A stretch of 47,800 nucleotides of DNA from contig NZ_JAOWRF010000151.1 in NCBI RefSeq assembly GCF_025753815.1, positions 1 through 47,800 of the forward strand. Direction: 5' to 3'. Below are positions 9,444-18,513 of this stretch, piece after piece. A model generated the notes under the pieces. That model had not been told where the DNA came from, ran no database searches, and saw only the letters and a program-made list of their open reading frames with translations. The position numbers and the translations under genes are program-made. The stretch is from Plectonema radiosum NIES-515 (GTDB taxonomy: Bacteria > Cyanobacteriota > Cyanobacteriia > Cyanobacteriales > Nostocaceae). Every line of letters begins with the position of its first letter. Position 1 is the stretch's first letter.

Positions 9444-10394
9444 CTAATTTCTCACACTCAACTTATCTAAAAAATCAATTTTCACTGCCACATTGAATAA
9501 ATCTCGCTTAGTGCTTGAGCTTTTAACCTCACCCTCATTCAAAGCAACAACATACGGTTCACCATCAACCATTGCGATAATTGGTCCACCAGAAGAACCC
9601 CCCGCAGTATCGCAATCATGTAACAAGAAATTGGCTTCCTCTTTTAGAATGCTGCAACCAGCTTGAAAACTTGCAGTCCATCCAGCACCAGCACTGAAAT
9701 ATTGTTGATATTTAGCGCTGGGAAAATCCCCAGAATAGCCGACGAAAAAGTATTTTTTCTGATTGCGAACCAGAGTTGCAGAGGCAACAGATTTCACTCC
9801 TAAATAGCCATACTTGCGACCAAGAGGCTTGTTAATTTTCATTACAGCCCAGTCATTTGCATCCAGTTTGGCACCATCTTTGAAATTTGTGCCATAGACA
9901 ACATCCACCACTTCTGCCACATCCCGTGTATCTTGTACTTGACCATCAATCACATTTGGCAAAAATTTAATTTTTTGGCTTAACTTACCATTTTCCGGGT
10001 CGATGACGCAATGAGCATTAGTCAAAATAATATCTTCGGCAATTAAAGCTCCCGTGCAATGATAACTTCCAGCATCTGCCGTAGTACCTTGGACTCGTCC
10101 AATAGTTGACCAAGGATATTTTCTGCTCAACATCGGGATGCGATCGTCTATCTGGTCAGGAATACCCCGTGTACCACCTTCATTCGGTTTTGCCGACTGA
10201 CCAAGACCAGATGGCATAAAAGGTTTATTATTACCTTGGATGCGTAATTTACCTGCATCTTTAAAGCTGGTAAACTTCGGTGGGGTAGTTTGTTGTCCTT
10301 GTGTCTGTGCTTGTGCTTGCATTGATGTCCAATAGCCCAAGGTTCCAACACCGAGAATTGCTGATAGAAATAGTGCGAAAGATTGTTTAGTCAT
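9444..10394 (-). CDS. Secreted trypsin-like serine protease (V8/glutamyl endopeptidase-like)
   Basis: A 316-aa chymotrypsin-fold protease with an N-terminal signal peptide (hydrophobic FALFLSAILGVGTLGYW, cleavage near AQAQ). The catalytic triad is visible: His128 in ILTNAHCV, Asp181 in DANDWAVMK, and Ser268 in GGSSGGPII. A region of about 60 residues between the signal and the protease core may be a pro-segment. Its length and motifs fit the V8-like group, but specificity cannot be read from sequence. It lies 171 bp downstream of the TPR-CHAT gene in the same direction, with a 134-bp palindromic repeat filling the gap, so both may be co-transcribed. Both products carry export signals. Confidence 0.88.
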   Translation of the reverse strand: MTKQSFALFLSAILGVGTLGYWTSMQAQAQTQGQQTTPPKFTSFKDAGKLRIQGNNKPFMPSGLGQSAKPNEGGTRGIPDQIDDRIPMLSRKYPWSTIGRVQGTTADAGSYHCTGALIAEDIILTNAHCVIDPENGKLSQKIKFLPNVIDGQVQDTRDVAEVVDVVYGTNFKDGAKLDANDWAVMKINKPLGRKYGYLGVKSVASATLVRNQKKYFFVGYSGDFPSAKYQQYFSAGAGWTASFQAGCSILKEEANFLLHDCDTAGGSSGGPIIAMVDGEPYVVALNEGEVKSSSTKRDLFNVAVKIDFLDKLSVRN

Positions 10395-10426
10395 TTTATT
10401 ACTCCTAAGTTAAATAGTTGAAATTC

Positions 10427-10560
10427 TGACCTCTCCCCCAACCCCTCCCCTACGTTCGGGCAGCGTCTCCGACAGGAGAAGAGAGGGGAGGGGAACATGA
10501 TTAGTTACCCCCCTTCTTACTCCCCCTTCCCTTGAAGGGAAGGGGGTTGGGGGGTTAGGT
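10427..10560. repeat. TGACCTCTCCCCC palindromic repeat, intergenic copy
   Basis: 134-bp element with imperfect inverted ends: TGACCTCTCCCCCAACCCC at the left and GTTGGGGGGTTAGGT at the right, plus internal G/C-rich complementary blocks. It fills the gap between the protease start and the TPR-CHAT stop. A related copy sits inside the TPR-CHAT reading frame at 11402-11493. Confidence 0.85.
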
Positions 10561-10565
10561 TTCTG

Positions 10566-13500
10566 TCATCGCCACTCACCCTGTAAAGTGAAGGCAGACC
10601 AATAATAAGGATTTTTCCAACTCGAATTTTCCCATAATTTCAATTGTGCCCCACGCAAAGCAACTGTAGGTAATTTCCCCTGCTTCAACATTTGTGTATA
10701 AAATTCTTGCATTAATTCTGCCGTCCCCGCATCATCAACTTGCCAAAGAGACACACCCACACGTTCCGCCCCGGCATACATTAATCCTCTTGTCAAGCCT
10801 ACTAAACCTTCACCATTGACATCTTTGCCTAAACCGGTTTCACAAGCACTAAGTACAATTAAATCGGCTCCAAAGTCAAGGTTAAAAATATCACCTAATT
10901 GTAAATAACCTCTATCAGCGGGTTTACCTTGTTTGTCTACAAGAGATAAAATGATTCCTGATAGTTCTGGATTTTTGGGGTCAGCAAAGCCGTGGGTAGC
11001 AAAATGTAAAAAGCGATATTGTGAAAGTTGCTTATTTGTTACCCAGTTGTAGTTAGCATCAAAATCAAAAGCTTGGAGATTATTAGAATTGGGTATGATA
11101 TTTAAAATTGCGATCGCTTCAGTGCGTGTAGCTTTAAGTCTTTCCCAGCCATTGCGATTAAGATTTTTTGCTCCTCGCTTCAAGTCAGATTGTTCTATTT
11201 GACCGCGAAAATCGGAGTTATCAACGATACTTTCAGGTTTGCCAGTGATTCGCATATCGGTTGCTTCAAATACTGGGTCGGCAAGTACTGCGAGGGTGAG
11301 GGGTGCGGTTTTGCGTCCTTTGAGGTCAAGTCTATGAGTAGCGATCGCTGTAACCGAAGGCAAATTAACTATTTCATGATTGATTATTAGCGGTTGATAA
11401 CTGACCTCTCCCCCAACCCCTCCCCTGCGAGGGGAGGGGAGTTTATCTTGCTCCCCCAACGCTAGTAGGTTCGGGTGTTGGGGGGTTAGGTCATTTAATG
11501 CCGCAAAAGGAATCTTCTGTAATTCCCCATCAGCGACAATCACCAAACGCTTTTTGCCTAACTTCTCAGCTACAGGTGCAAGGATGATTTGACTCAGTTT
11601 AGTTGCAGAAGAAGCCGTATTTTTGAGAGCTTGAGCTTTTTCTTCTGGGGAGAATTGGTTACATATTCTTATTTTTTGACATTTAATTAAAGTTTCTCTA
11701 AATGGAGTAACTGCTTTCTCTATCTCTTCGCGTTTGGGGAGTTCGTAGGTGTCGATGGAGTTGGGAGTTACAGCCCAAAGATAGCTGTGTTTATCACCCA
11801 AAGAATACTCTAACAGCAGCGTGTCTTTATCAAGTTGTTGCTGAATTTGCGGTAGAGTCAATGGTTGGGGATATTGCAGCGCTGCGTATTTTGGGCTAGT
11901 AGTGCGGATTTTGGTTTCTAATTCTTTCTGTTGAGTGAGGAGATTTTCGACTTCTTTTTGAAGCTTTTCTTGTGCTGGTTTGCCAGATGCCTCTTGTAAT
12001 AGTTTTCCTCTCGCATCAATTAACTGTTGTAAGCGCTTTTCTTCTGCTAAAAGTTTCGGGTCAACATATGAGCGGATATTTGCTCTAGCTTCAGTTAATA
12101 GTTCAATTAAAACACGGGCGCGAGAACTTTCACTTGCGTGGAGTGATAAAGCGTTGTATCCTATGGAAGGGTCTTTTTTGTGCAGTTGCATCAACAAGTC
12201 GATGTAGAATTTGTAAACGTCCTGTTTAGAGGCAAAGTAAGAAGTTCGCAGGTCTTTTCTATCAACTTTGGTGCGTAAGTCTTCGATGATTTTGATCGCT
12301 GTTTGGATTTGGGTTAGCGCTTGTTGGAGGTTGCCTTTGTCGCGTTTTACAGAAGCGATATTATAAAGAGTGCGAGCTTCCTGTGCTTTATCGCCCACTT
12401 GCCGCGATAAGGGTAGTGACTGATTGAAGTATTTGAGGGCTTGTTGCTTGTCGCCTAAACTATCGTAGACTTTGCCAATATTGTTGAGAGTAGTAGCTTC
12501 CCCCGCTTTATCGCTCACTTGCCGTCTTAAAGGAAGTGACTGATTGTACAAGTTGAGGGCTTGTTGATTGTTGCCTAAAGCGTCGTGGACAGCCCCAAGA
12601 TTGCTGAGGGTTGTAGCTTCCTGCGGTTTGTCTTGTACTTGTCGCGACAACAATAGTGCCTTACTGAGGGACTTGAGTGCTTGTTGCTTATCGTCCAAAT
12701 CGTAATATACTGAGCCAATATTGTTGAGGGTGGTAGCTTTTAACCCCTTGTTGTCCACTTGCTCCGACAATGCAAGCGAAGAATTGTACTTGTTGAGAGC
12801 TTGTTGTTTGTCACCTAAACTAGCGTAGACTAAGCCAATATTGTTGAGGGTGAGAGCTTGTTGCAGCTTATCGCCTAGTTGCTGGTACAAGGATAATGCA
12901 GAATTGTACTTGTTGAGGGCTTGTTGTTTCTCACCTAAGCTATTGTAGACATTGCCAAAAACAACAAGGTTGCGAGCTTGCCCAACGTTGTCTTGTAGCT
13001 GCTGCGACAACAGTAGTGCCTGATTTAAGTAGTTGAGGGCTTGTTGCTTTTCGCCTAAACTATCATAGACTCCGCCAATAGTGTTAAGAGTCCTAGCTTC
13101 CTCCTTCTTGTCGATTTGCCGCCACAGCGCTAGTGAAGAATTGTAGAATTTGAGAGCTTGTTGCTTGTCGCCTAAACTCTCGTAGAGTAAGGCAATAGAC
13201 TCAAATGTACCAGCTTCACGCGCCTTCTGGTCTAATTTCCGCCATAAGGGTAGTGCCTGATTGAGGTAGTTAAGGGCTTGTTGCTTGTCGCCCAAATCCC
13301 TGTAGATTATACCAATACCGTTGAGGGTAACAGCTTCAAACTTTTTGTCGTCTAATTGCTGCCACAATGGTAGTGCTTGTTTCCATTTCTCAAGTGCCTG
13401 TCGCTTAGACTCTGCTGTGCCTTGCTTAAGTAGTTCTAAACCCTCATTAGAGAGGACTAGAGCCACTGCGCGAGTTGCTTGAGTTGAAGCAGTTTCCGGT

Positions 13501-13643
13501 TTTTGTGCTATCTGCACACTCATGCTGCGAGTTGCTGCCACCGATGACAAAAAGACGGCACTAAGTAATAAAATTAAACTTCTTCGGGTAAAACTGGGTA
13601 GCAAGCACCAGAAAGTCCGCTGAGATTTTACACGTTTGTTCAT
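10566..13643 (-). CDS. Secreted TPR-CHAT protein (caspase-like CHAT protease with TPR array)
   Basis: A 1025-aa protein. It starts with a basic stretch and a hydrophobic signal (SLILLLSAVFLSSVAA, about residues 22-37), then about ten 40-residue TPR units of the pattern TLNNIGxVYxSLGDKQQALxxYxxxL (about 60-460), a charged coiled coil (about 500-610) and a C-terminal CHAT domain (about 620-1025). The CHAT His/Cys pair is present: His884 in FATHGF and Cys934 in LSACETGLG, followed by GLTRGLMYAGA. CHAT proteases related to separase and caspases are common in cyanobacteria; HetF of the heterocyst pathway is one, but this is not an obvious HetF. A palindromic repeat has inserted in frame in the CHAT domain (encoding roughly residues 718-748). 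It lies upstream of a secreted serine protease in the same direction. The TPRs probably bind a partner or trigger; the substrate is unknown. Confidence 0.92.
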   Translation of the reverse strand: MNKRVKSQRTFWCLLPSFTRRSLILLLSAVFLSSVAATRSMSVQIAQKPETASTQATRAVALVLSNEGLELLKQGTAESKRQALEKWKQALPLWQQLDDKKFEAVTLNGIGIIYRDLGDKQQALNYLNQALPLWRKLDQKAREAGTFESIALLYESLGDKQQALKFYNSSLALWRQIDKKEEARTLNTIGGVYDSLGEKQQALNYLNQALLLSQQLQDNVGQARNLVVFGNVYNSLGEKQQALNKYNSALSLYQQLGDKLQQALTLNNIGLVYASLGDKQQALNKYNSSLALSEQVDNKGLKATTLNNIGSVYYDLDDKQQALKSLSKALLLSRQVQDKPQEATTLSNLGAVHDALGNNQQALNLYNQSLPLRRQVSDKAGEATTLNNIGKVYDSLGDKQQALKYFNQSLPLSRQVGDKAQEARTLYNIASVKRDKGNLQQALTQIQTAIKIIEDLRTKVDRKDLRTSYFASKQDVYKFYIDLLMQLHKKDPSIGYNALSLHASESSRARVLIELLTEARANIRSYVDPKLLAEEKRLQQLIDARGKLLQEASGKPAQEKLQKEVENLLTQQKELETKIRTTSPKYAALQYPQPLTLPQIQQQLDKDTLLLEYSLGDKHSYLWAVTPNSIDTYELPKREEIEKAVTPFRETLIKCQKIRICNQFSPEEKAQALKNTASSATKLSQIILAPVAEKLGKKRLVIVADGELQKIPFAALNDLTPQHPNLLALGEQDKLPSPRRGGVGGEVSYQPLIINHEIVNLPSVTAIATHRLDLKGRKTAPLTLAVLADPVFEATDMRITGKPESIVDNSDFRGQIEQSDLKRGAKNLNRNGWERLKATRTEAIAILNIIPNSNNLQAFDFDANYNWVTNKQLSQYRFLHFATHGFADPKNPELSGIILSLVDKQGKPADRGYLQLGDIFNLDFGADLIVLSACETGLGKDVNGEGLVGLTRGLMYAGAERVGVSLWQVDDAGTAELMQEFYTQMLKQGKLPTVALRGAQLKLWENSSWKNPYYWSAFTLQGEWR
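11402..11493. repeat. TGACCTCTCCCCC palindromic repeat inserted inside the CHAT coding sequence
   Basis: About 92 bp with ends TGACCTCTCCCCCAACCCC and GTTGGGGGGTTAGGTCA, closely matching the intergenic element at 10427-10560 but shorter. It is read through in frame (KLPSPRRGGVGGEVS and flanking residues) between the phrases IPFAALND and YQPLIINHEIVNLPS, which are normally close together in CHAT proteins. Confidence 0.85.
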
Positions 13644-14173
13644 TCTTCAGCCTTAGTAATATTCTTCAGTTTGGCACTATAAGCAAATGATTTAATTTAC
13701 TTCAGTGATTTCTCTGAAGTTTCATTGTTATCTTACAGGCATTCTGAAATAGATATGCGATCCGTTTCTGATTTTGTAACGAGGTGGGGGATATACGCAT
13801 ATAGAAGATCCCCGACTTCGTAAAAGTTGTCGGGGATCTGACCTGAGAAGCGATCGCATTTTTAAATGTAGGGGGATGCGATCGCATTGTAAGGAAATGC
13901 TGTATTTAGTCAGATTCGCAATAAATAAATAAATGCGAAGTCGGGATGACAGGGAATCTCACAGACGATGACGAAAAGCCGCGAATGCGTCTACGCTATG
14001 GCAAAAACACGCGATTGTTCTCTCATGATGCTTGTATTGCAGGATTTACGAGTATAACATAAGAAATTGCCTGAGGGCGTATTTCAATCCGTAAGCTCAA
14101 AAAAATCATCGGTTACAGTTGCACCAGATTGTGGCATAATAAGCCGATCGCATACACTACCACTTTCCCTACC
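13644..14173. other. Intergenic region with hairpin repeats
   Basis: About 500 bp between divergent genes. It contains an inverted repeat AGATCCCCGAC / GTCGGGGATCT (about 13807-13840) and two or three HIP1 octamers. Promoters for both flanking genes must lie here, but I could not pick hexamers with confidence. No tRNA-like fold or convincing ORF was seen. Confidence 0.4.
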
Positions 14174-15205
14174 GTGCAATCAACGGATAATATCGATGAT
14201 TTGGCTGCTGCCTTACAACAGCCAGCAGATTTGACTTTTGAACTGCCCGATCCGGAAGATGAAGAGATTCCAGAGTCAGATTTTTTAGAACAGCTAGATG
14301 TAGCTTGGCAGGTATGCGATCGCTTTGATTTGCAAACCGAAATTTGGCGGGGTCGAATTTTACGTGCAGTGCGTGACAGAGAAAAAAGAGGTGGTGAAGG
14401 ACGCGGTACGGGCTTTCTCAACTGGCTGAAAGAACGAGAAATCACCAAAAGTCAAGCTTACGGTTGGATTCAACTCGCAAACAGTGCTGATACACTTCTA
14501 GAAGATGGTAAACTTCAGCCCAGCGCTATCAAAAACTTCAGCAAACGCGCTTTTGTGGAAACTTCCAAAGCAGCACCAGAAGTGCAACAAATGGTGAGTG
14601 AAGCTGCCGAAAAAGGCGATCGCATCACCCGTCGCGAAGTTCGGCAAATCAACGACGAATGGACGGCGATGTCTTCTGATTTGCTACCGGAAGAAGTGAG
14701 GCAAAAAGCCGCAGATAATACCCTTCCTCCGCGCTACCTCGCGCCTTTGGTCAAGGAAATGGAAAAACTGCCGGAATCGCACCAAAAATCGCTACAGAAA
14801 GAAATAGCCGCAAATCCTGATGTCGATACTCTCAAACAAGTCACCACAGAAGCGCGTAACTTAGCCAAATATCTCAAATCTGCGGCACAAGTTCAAGCTT
14901 TGGAGGAAGGACAAGTTGATATCGAAACGGCTTTAGAAGAAGCCCAAAGGGTCGGCTGTTTGAATATAGCTGCCGATTTAGTTAATCAATCATCCCAAAT
15001 CGAACAAACCATCGCCAAATTATACATGACTTGGAAGCGCATCAACAATCTAGCCGATCGCTTGTATGTAGATACCGGTGCTTCTACACCAAACTTGCGA
15101 TCGCTCCTCGATTGTTTAGAACCCTTCGGTGGTGAAGTGATGGAAATAAAACTTGGTGGGGCAATGGAGAAGACTATCCGCTTGCAAATCCAAGAAACAA
15201 ATTAG
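14174..15205 (+). CDS. Conserved hypothetical protein with a possible helix-turn-helix segment
   Basis: About 343 aa from a GTG at 14174; the frame can also be opened at a TTG at 14129, and no ATG lies near the N-terminus, so the start is uncertain. The protein is acidic at its N-terminus and mostly helical. The segment WLKEREITKSQAYGWIQLAN reads like a helix-turn-helix, and the following KLQPSAIKNFSKRAFVET and RITRREVRQINDEW phrases resemble ParB-like or DUF3102-type DNA-binding proteins. No enzymatic motif is visible. It converges on the 1037-aa membrane protein, separated by a repeat and a terminator. A DNA-binding role is inference only. Confidence 0.7.
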   Translation: MQSTDNIDDLAAALQQPADLTFELPDPEDEEIPESDFLEQLDVAWQVCDRFDLQTEIWRGRILRAVRDREKRGGEGRGTGFLNWLKEREITKSQAYGWIQLANSADTLLEDGKLQPSAIKNFSKRAFVETSKAAPEVQQMVSEAAEKGDRITRREVRQINDEWTAMSSDLLPEEVRQKAADNTLPPRYLAPLVKEMEKLPESHQKSLQKEIAANPDVDTLKQVTTEARNLAKYLKSAAQVQALEEGQVDIETALEEAQRVGCLNIAADLVNQSSQIEQTIAKLYMTWKRINNLADRLYVDTGASTPNLRSLLDCLEPFGGEVMEIKLGGAMEKTIRLQIQETN

Positions 15206-15340
15206 CGTCTTATTCGTAGTGAGCGCTGAAGCGCTCAATCCAACCTTCATAGAGACGTAGGGCGCGGAAGGTCTCTACAATAATATGTGTGATTTCTCGG
15301 ACATGATATAATGAGCGATTAATCGCTCACTACGAACGAA
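15206..15340. repeat. Inverted-repeat element with a TAGAGACGTAGGGCGCGG palindrome
   Basis: Outer arms TTATTCGTAGTGAGCG (about 15210) and CGCTCACTACGAACGAATAA (about 15325-15345) bracket a copy of the dispersed TAGAGACGT palindrome (15250-15278). A related GTAGTGAGCGG phrase starts the repeat block after the methyltransferase gene at 28203. Confidence 0.65.
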
Positions 15341-15341
15341 T

Positions 15342-15376
15342 AAAAAAAGCCTCCCGATGTCGAGAGGCTAAAAAAG
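15342..15376 (-). terminator. Terminator of the 1037-aa membrane protein gene
   Basis: Hairpin with arms GCCTC (15350-15354) and GAGGC (15364-15368), extended by an inner CGA/TCG pair, flanked by A7 on the left and AAAAAA on the right. On the minus strand it is a GC stem followed by seven T, starting about 30 bp after the stop at 15400. It may also act on the plus strand. Confidence 0.75.
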
Positions 15377-15399
15377 TTTAGCGGAGACAACTTTTTCAA

Positions 15400-18300
15400 T
15401 TAAGCAAGCATAACAGCGATCGCTCCTCCAAGTGCGGCAAAAATTGCGGATACTGTCGCGGTTGCAAACAGCCACCAAGCTGCTGATGCTGCGGCTTTGC
15501 GGGTTTCTTCTGCTTGTCGTTGCGCTTGGTGTTTCACTTCTTCCAAGCGTCGCTGTGCTTCTTGTTGAATGCGTTCAGCGCGTTGTAGTACTTTGTTACG
15601 CGCTCCTTCGATTTGGTCGATAATTCGGTTAGCGTCTTCTTCGGAGATATCCTCACGAGAACTCATAACCGCTACCAAGGTTTCACGGTTGAAAGAAGAC
15701 AAGCGATCGCGCATTGCTTCAAATCCCGCTTGCGGATCGTCGAACATCTTGCGAACATCGCGCTTGATACCATCATAATTCAATTCGGGACGTTCCAACG
15801 CATTGAGGTAGTTGCGAATGCTGCCAAAAACACCATCCACTACACCTTGAATCTGCCGTTGGATACCCCGCACTTGTTCGACAAACTGCTCCTGCACCGA
15901 TATCATATTATCAGCAATTTGTGCGGCTTCTTCATCGGTAATATCTTCGCGAATTTTCAGCAACGCGATGATTGTCGAGCGGTCAAATTGGGAAAGCCGT
16001 TCAGTTATACTTTCCATCCCCACTCGCGGATCGTGCAACATCAATTGCAAGTCGCGTTTGATACCTTCAGGATTAAGTTCTTCTTTCCCCGTTTGCCGCA
16101 GATACTCTTGCAAATAAGCTTGGAAAGTTTCCACTCTTTGCTGAGTTCTGGTAGCTAAACGACGCGGTGCACGGACAATATCGCGAATTGAGGTTTGTAC
16201 AGAATCGATTACCTGATTGACTTGTTCTTCGCTCAAATCTTGACGCTGGCTCAGTAATTTCACTAGCGTATCTCTGTCAAGTTGCGACAATCTTCGCCGT
16301 AATGCGATCGCACCCTCTTGGGGATTTTCAAACAATCGATTTAAATCGCGTTGAATTCCTTCGGGGTTGAGTTCTTGTTTGCCAGTATTTCGCAGATAAT
16401 CGGCGATCGCACTCGTCGCTGAGTCGTATTGCTCTTTAGCTTTATCGGCTAAAGCTTGTGGTGCGTGACGAACATTGCTCCAAGATTGGTCAACAGCATC
16501 AATTGCTTGATTCACTTGGTCTTCGCTCAAATCTTTTCGCTGACTCAACAATTGTACCAGCGTATCGCGATCAAAGCGAGACAAACGCGCCCGAATTGAG
16601 GAAATTCCTGCTTGGGGATCGTCCAAAAGCGTTTTCAAATCTGCCCGAATCGCATCCGGATTAAGTTCGGCTTTCCCGGTGTTACGCAGATATGACTCTA
16701 AATTCAACCACAGCGTTTCCGCTTGATATTTTGCTTGTTCTGCCAATCCTTTGGACGAAATCAAAGCTTGATCGCGCTGATTTTCTAACTGGTCAAGAAT
16801 TCTGTCTGCTTCGTATGGCTGAATATCATTGCGTTGCAGCAATAGATCTCGCATCTCTTGACGGTCAAATTGAGACAAACGTCGAGATAAAGTTTCATAA
16901 TCTGCGTCAGAGTCTTCCAGCAGTGGTGTGAAATTCTGCTGAATTGCTTCTGGGGTGAGATCCGATGGAGGTGTAACTAGTAAATAACTTTCAACTTTGC
17001 GTTGCAAGTCTAATACGATTTCCCTTTCTTCCGCTGCGGTGACTTTCACCAGCACATCTTGCCGGATAATTTCGAGTTGCTCGACAATCCGTTGAATTTC
17101 TGTTTGCGTTAACAGTCCCCGTTCTTGGAGAATATTCGCAAAATCTTGCTTGGAAAGTCGCTCAACCTCCCGCTTGACTGTTGCCGGATCGGCTGCTGGA
17201 TCGTAGAGTACATGATGAAATTCTTCAGCGATTTTTTCGCGACTTAGTTGCCAAGCATAAGTGTTGTGCAGGTAGTTTTCGACATCAGCACGAATCGGGC
17301 TGAAAGGCTGCTTTGGTGTGGGAAGTCCTAATTTATCAGCTTTATCAGTTACTTTATCTTTGGCAGTAGAAAGACTACCTAAGATTTTTTCTACATCCAA
17401 ATCTGATAAATCCGTGCGTCCCATCACTATACCAGTCAGCGCGGTGATTCCCTGTTGGAGAGTTTGCTGAATTAGATTTGGGGTTGCTTTTTGGTCAGAA
17501 CCCTTAGAAGCAGGCATCTCAGACATTAACTGATCCACTTTGCGGTTCAGTTCATCTGTCTTGGTTTGTCCTGGTTGCACAGATTTGAGATATTCCATCA
17601 ACTCACCCATGCGGTCTGGAGCCGATTTGGTGCTGACGACTTGTTGCCAAACATTATATAATGTGTCGGCAACACGGTTAATATCTCGTTTGGAAAGGTC
17701 AGTGCGATCGCTTACCAAACTAACAAACTTATCCCGGTCAATGTTGCGTAAATCTGGAGTACCCGCTAATGCTTTTAATTGCGGATTGTTCAGCAATTTT
17801 TCAAACTCACCCCGAATCTTCGATAAATCTAATTCTGGGGGACGCACCATTTCTAAGTAATCTTCGATATTCTCTCGGATACTACTTGGGTCAATCGCAC
17901 TGCCGATTTCTCGACGCACAGCGGCTGCTGCGGCTTCTGCGGTGGCAACAACTTGATTATTGATCGCTTTCGCCCCCAATGCGGCGGTAGCCGTCCCCAT
18001 AATCGCCTGAAAGCCAGATGTTGCCGTATTTACGACTGAGCCTACTAAGGAACCTACCGTAGTTGAACTCACCCACACCAACAGCAAAAAGTACGCACCC
18101 CAAATTACTAACCCTAAAATCGCTCCCAATCCCGGACTCAAAGTCAAGAGGCTCAATTTTACCGCTAAGAAACTGGCAATCAAAAGAGCGATCGTTACGG
18201 TGACTAACGTCCAAATCCCTACCGCAGTCCCAATTTTGCGGATTGTGCCGCCTATACTATCATGATTTGAGCTAGAATCCGAGTCTGGTTGGTGTCCCAG

Positions 18301-18513
18301 GTAAGTAATACCTGCCGCTACCGAGAGGTTTGTTAAGACTAATTGGATGGCAAAGGCTAAAATCACCCCGGCAATCAAAGCCACAAAAAAGCGCGGTCCT
18401 GCAAAAGCAACAGATGCCTGTGCTGGGGTAATTATTGAGGGGTCTACTGAAACCTGTGCCACCCAAAAGAGCGGCTTGTAAAGTCCTAGCATTATTTGTG
18501 TACTTTCAAACAT
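15400..18513 (-). CDS. Large membrane protein with about eight ~95-residue helical repeats
   Basis: 1037 aa. The N-terminal 180 residues hold three or four membrane segments (for example FFVALIAGVILAFAIQLVL, VTVTIALLIASFLAV, LGLVIWGAYFLLLVWVS), and the last 30 residues hold one more (WWLFATATVSAIFAALGGAI). Between them are about eight tandem repeats. The best-conserved unit reads YLRNTGKxELNPEGIxxDL, then DPQxG, RLSxxDRDTLVxLLSQRxDL and SEEQVNQxIDxV, each joined by a charged linker. The early repeats have diverged, while repeats 4-6 are closest to each other. I do not recognise a named family; the LSQRxDLSEEQVNQ core resembles short helical hairpins found in many repeat proteins. The repeats most likely form a long helical rod tethered to the membrane at both ends. 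It is alone on its strand, with its own terminator, and diverges from the hli genes. Confidence 0.8.
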   Translation of the reverse strand: MFESTQIMLGLYKPLFWVAQVSVDPSIITPAQASVAFAGPRFFVALIAGVILAFAIQLVLTNLSVAAGITYLGHQPDSDSSSNHDSIGGTIRKIGTAVGIWTLVTVTIALLIASFLAVKLSLLTLSPGLGAILGLVIWGAYFLLLVWVSSTTVGSLVGSVVNTATSGFQAIMGTATAALGAKAINNQVVATAEAAAAAVRREIGSAIDPSSIRENIEDYLEMVRPPELDLSKIRGEFEKLLNNPQLKALAGTPDLRNIDRDKFVSLVSDRTDLSKRDINRVADTLYNVWQQVVSTKSAPDRMGELMEYLKSVQPGQTKTDELNRKVDQLMSEMPASKGSDQKATPNLIQQTLQQGITALTGIVMGRTDLSDLDVEKILGSLSTAKDKVTDKADKLGLPTPKQPFSPIRADVENYLHNTYAWQLSREKIAEEFHHVLYDPAADPATVKREVERLSKQDFANILQERGLLTQTEIQRIVEQLEIIRQDVLVKVTAAEEREIVLDLQRKVESYLLVTPPSDLTPEAIQQNFTPLLEDSDADYETLSRRLSQFDRQEMRDLLLQRNDIQPYEADRILDQLENQRDQALISSKGLAEQAKYQAETLWLNLESYLRNTGKAELNPDAIRADLKTLLDDPQAGISSIRARLSRFDRDTLVQLLSQRKDLSEDQVNQAIDAVDQSWSNVRHAPQALADKAKEQYDSATSAIADYLRNTGKQELNPEGIQRDLNRLFENPQEGAIALRRRLSQLDRDTLVKLLSQRQDLSEEQVNQVIDSVQTSIRDIVRAPRRLATRTQQRVETFQAYLQEYLRQTGKEELNPEGIKRDLQLMLHDPRVGMESITERLSQFDRSTIIALLKIREDITDEEAAQIADNMISVQEQFVEQVRGIQRQIQGVVDGVFGSIRNYLNALERPELNYDGIKRDVRKMFDDPQAGFEAMRDRLSSFNRETLVAVMSSREDISEEDANRIIDQIEGARNKVLQRAERIQQEAQRRLEEVKHQAQRQAEETRKAAASAAWWLFATATVSAIFAALGGAIAVMLA

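Noticed and set aside
10566-13643. Identification of the TPR-CHAT protein as HetF
   Set aside because: It shares the CHAT fold, but length, TPR array and signal peptide do not match what I recall of HetF; proximity to hetR alone is not evidence.
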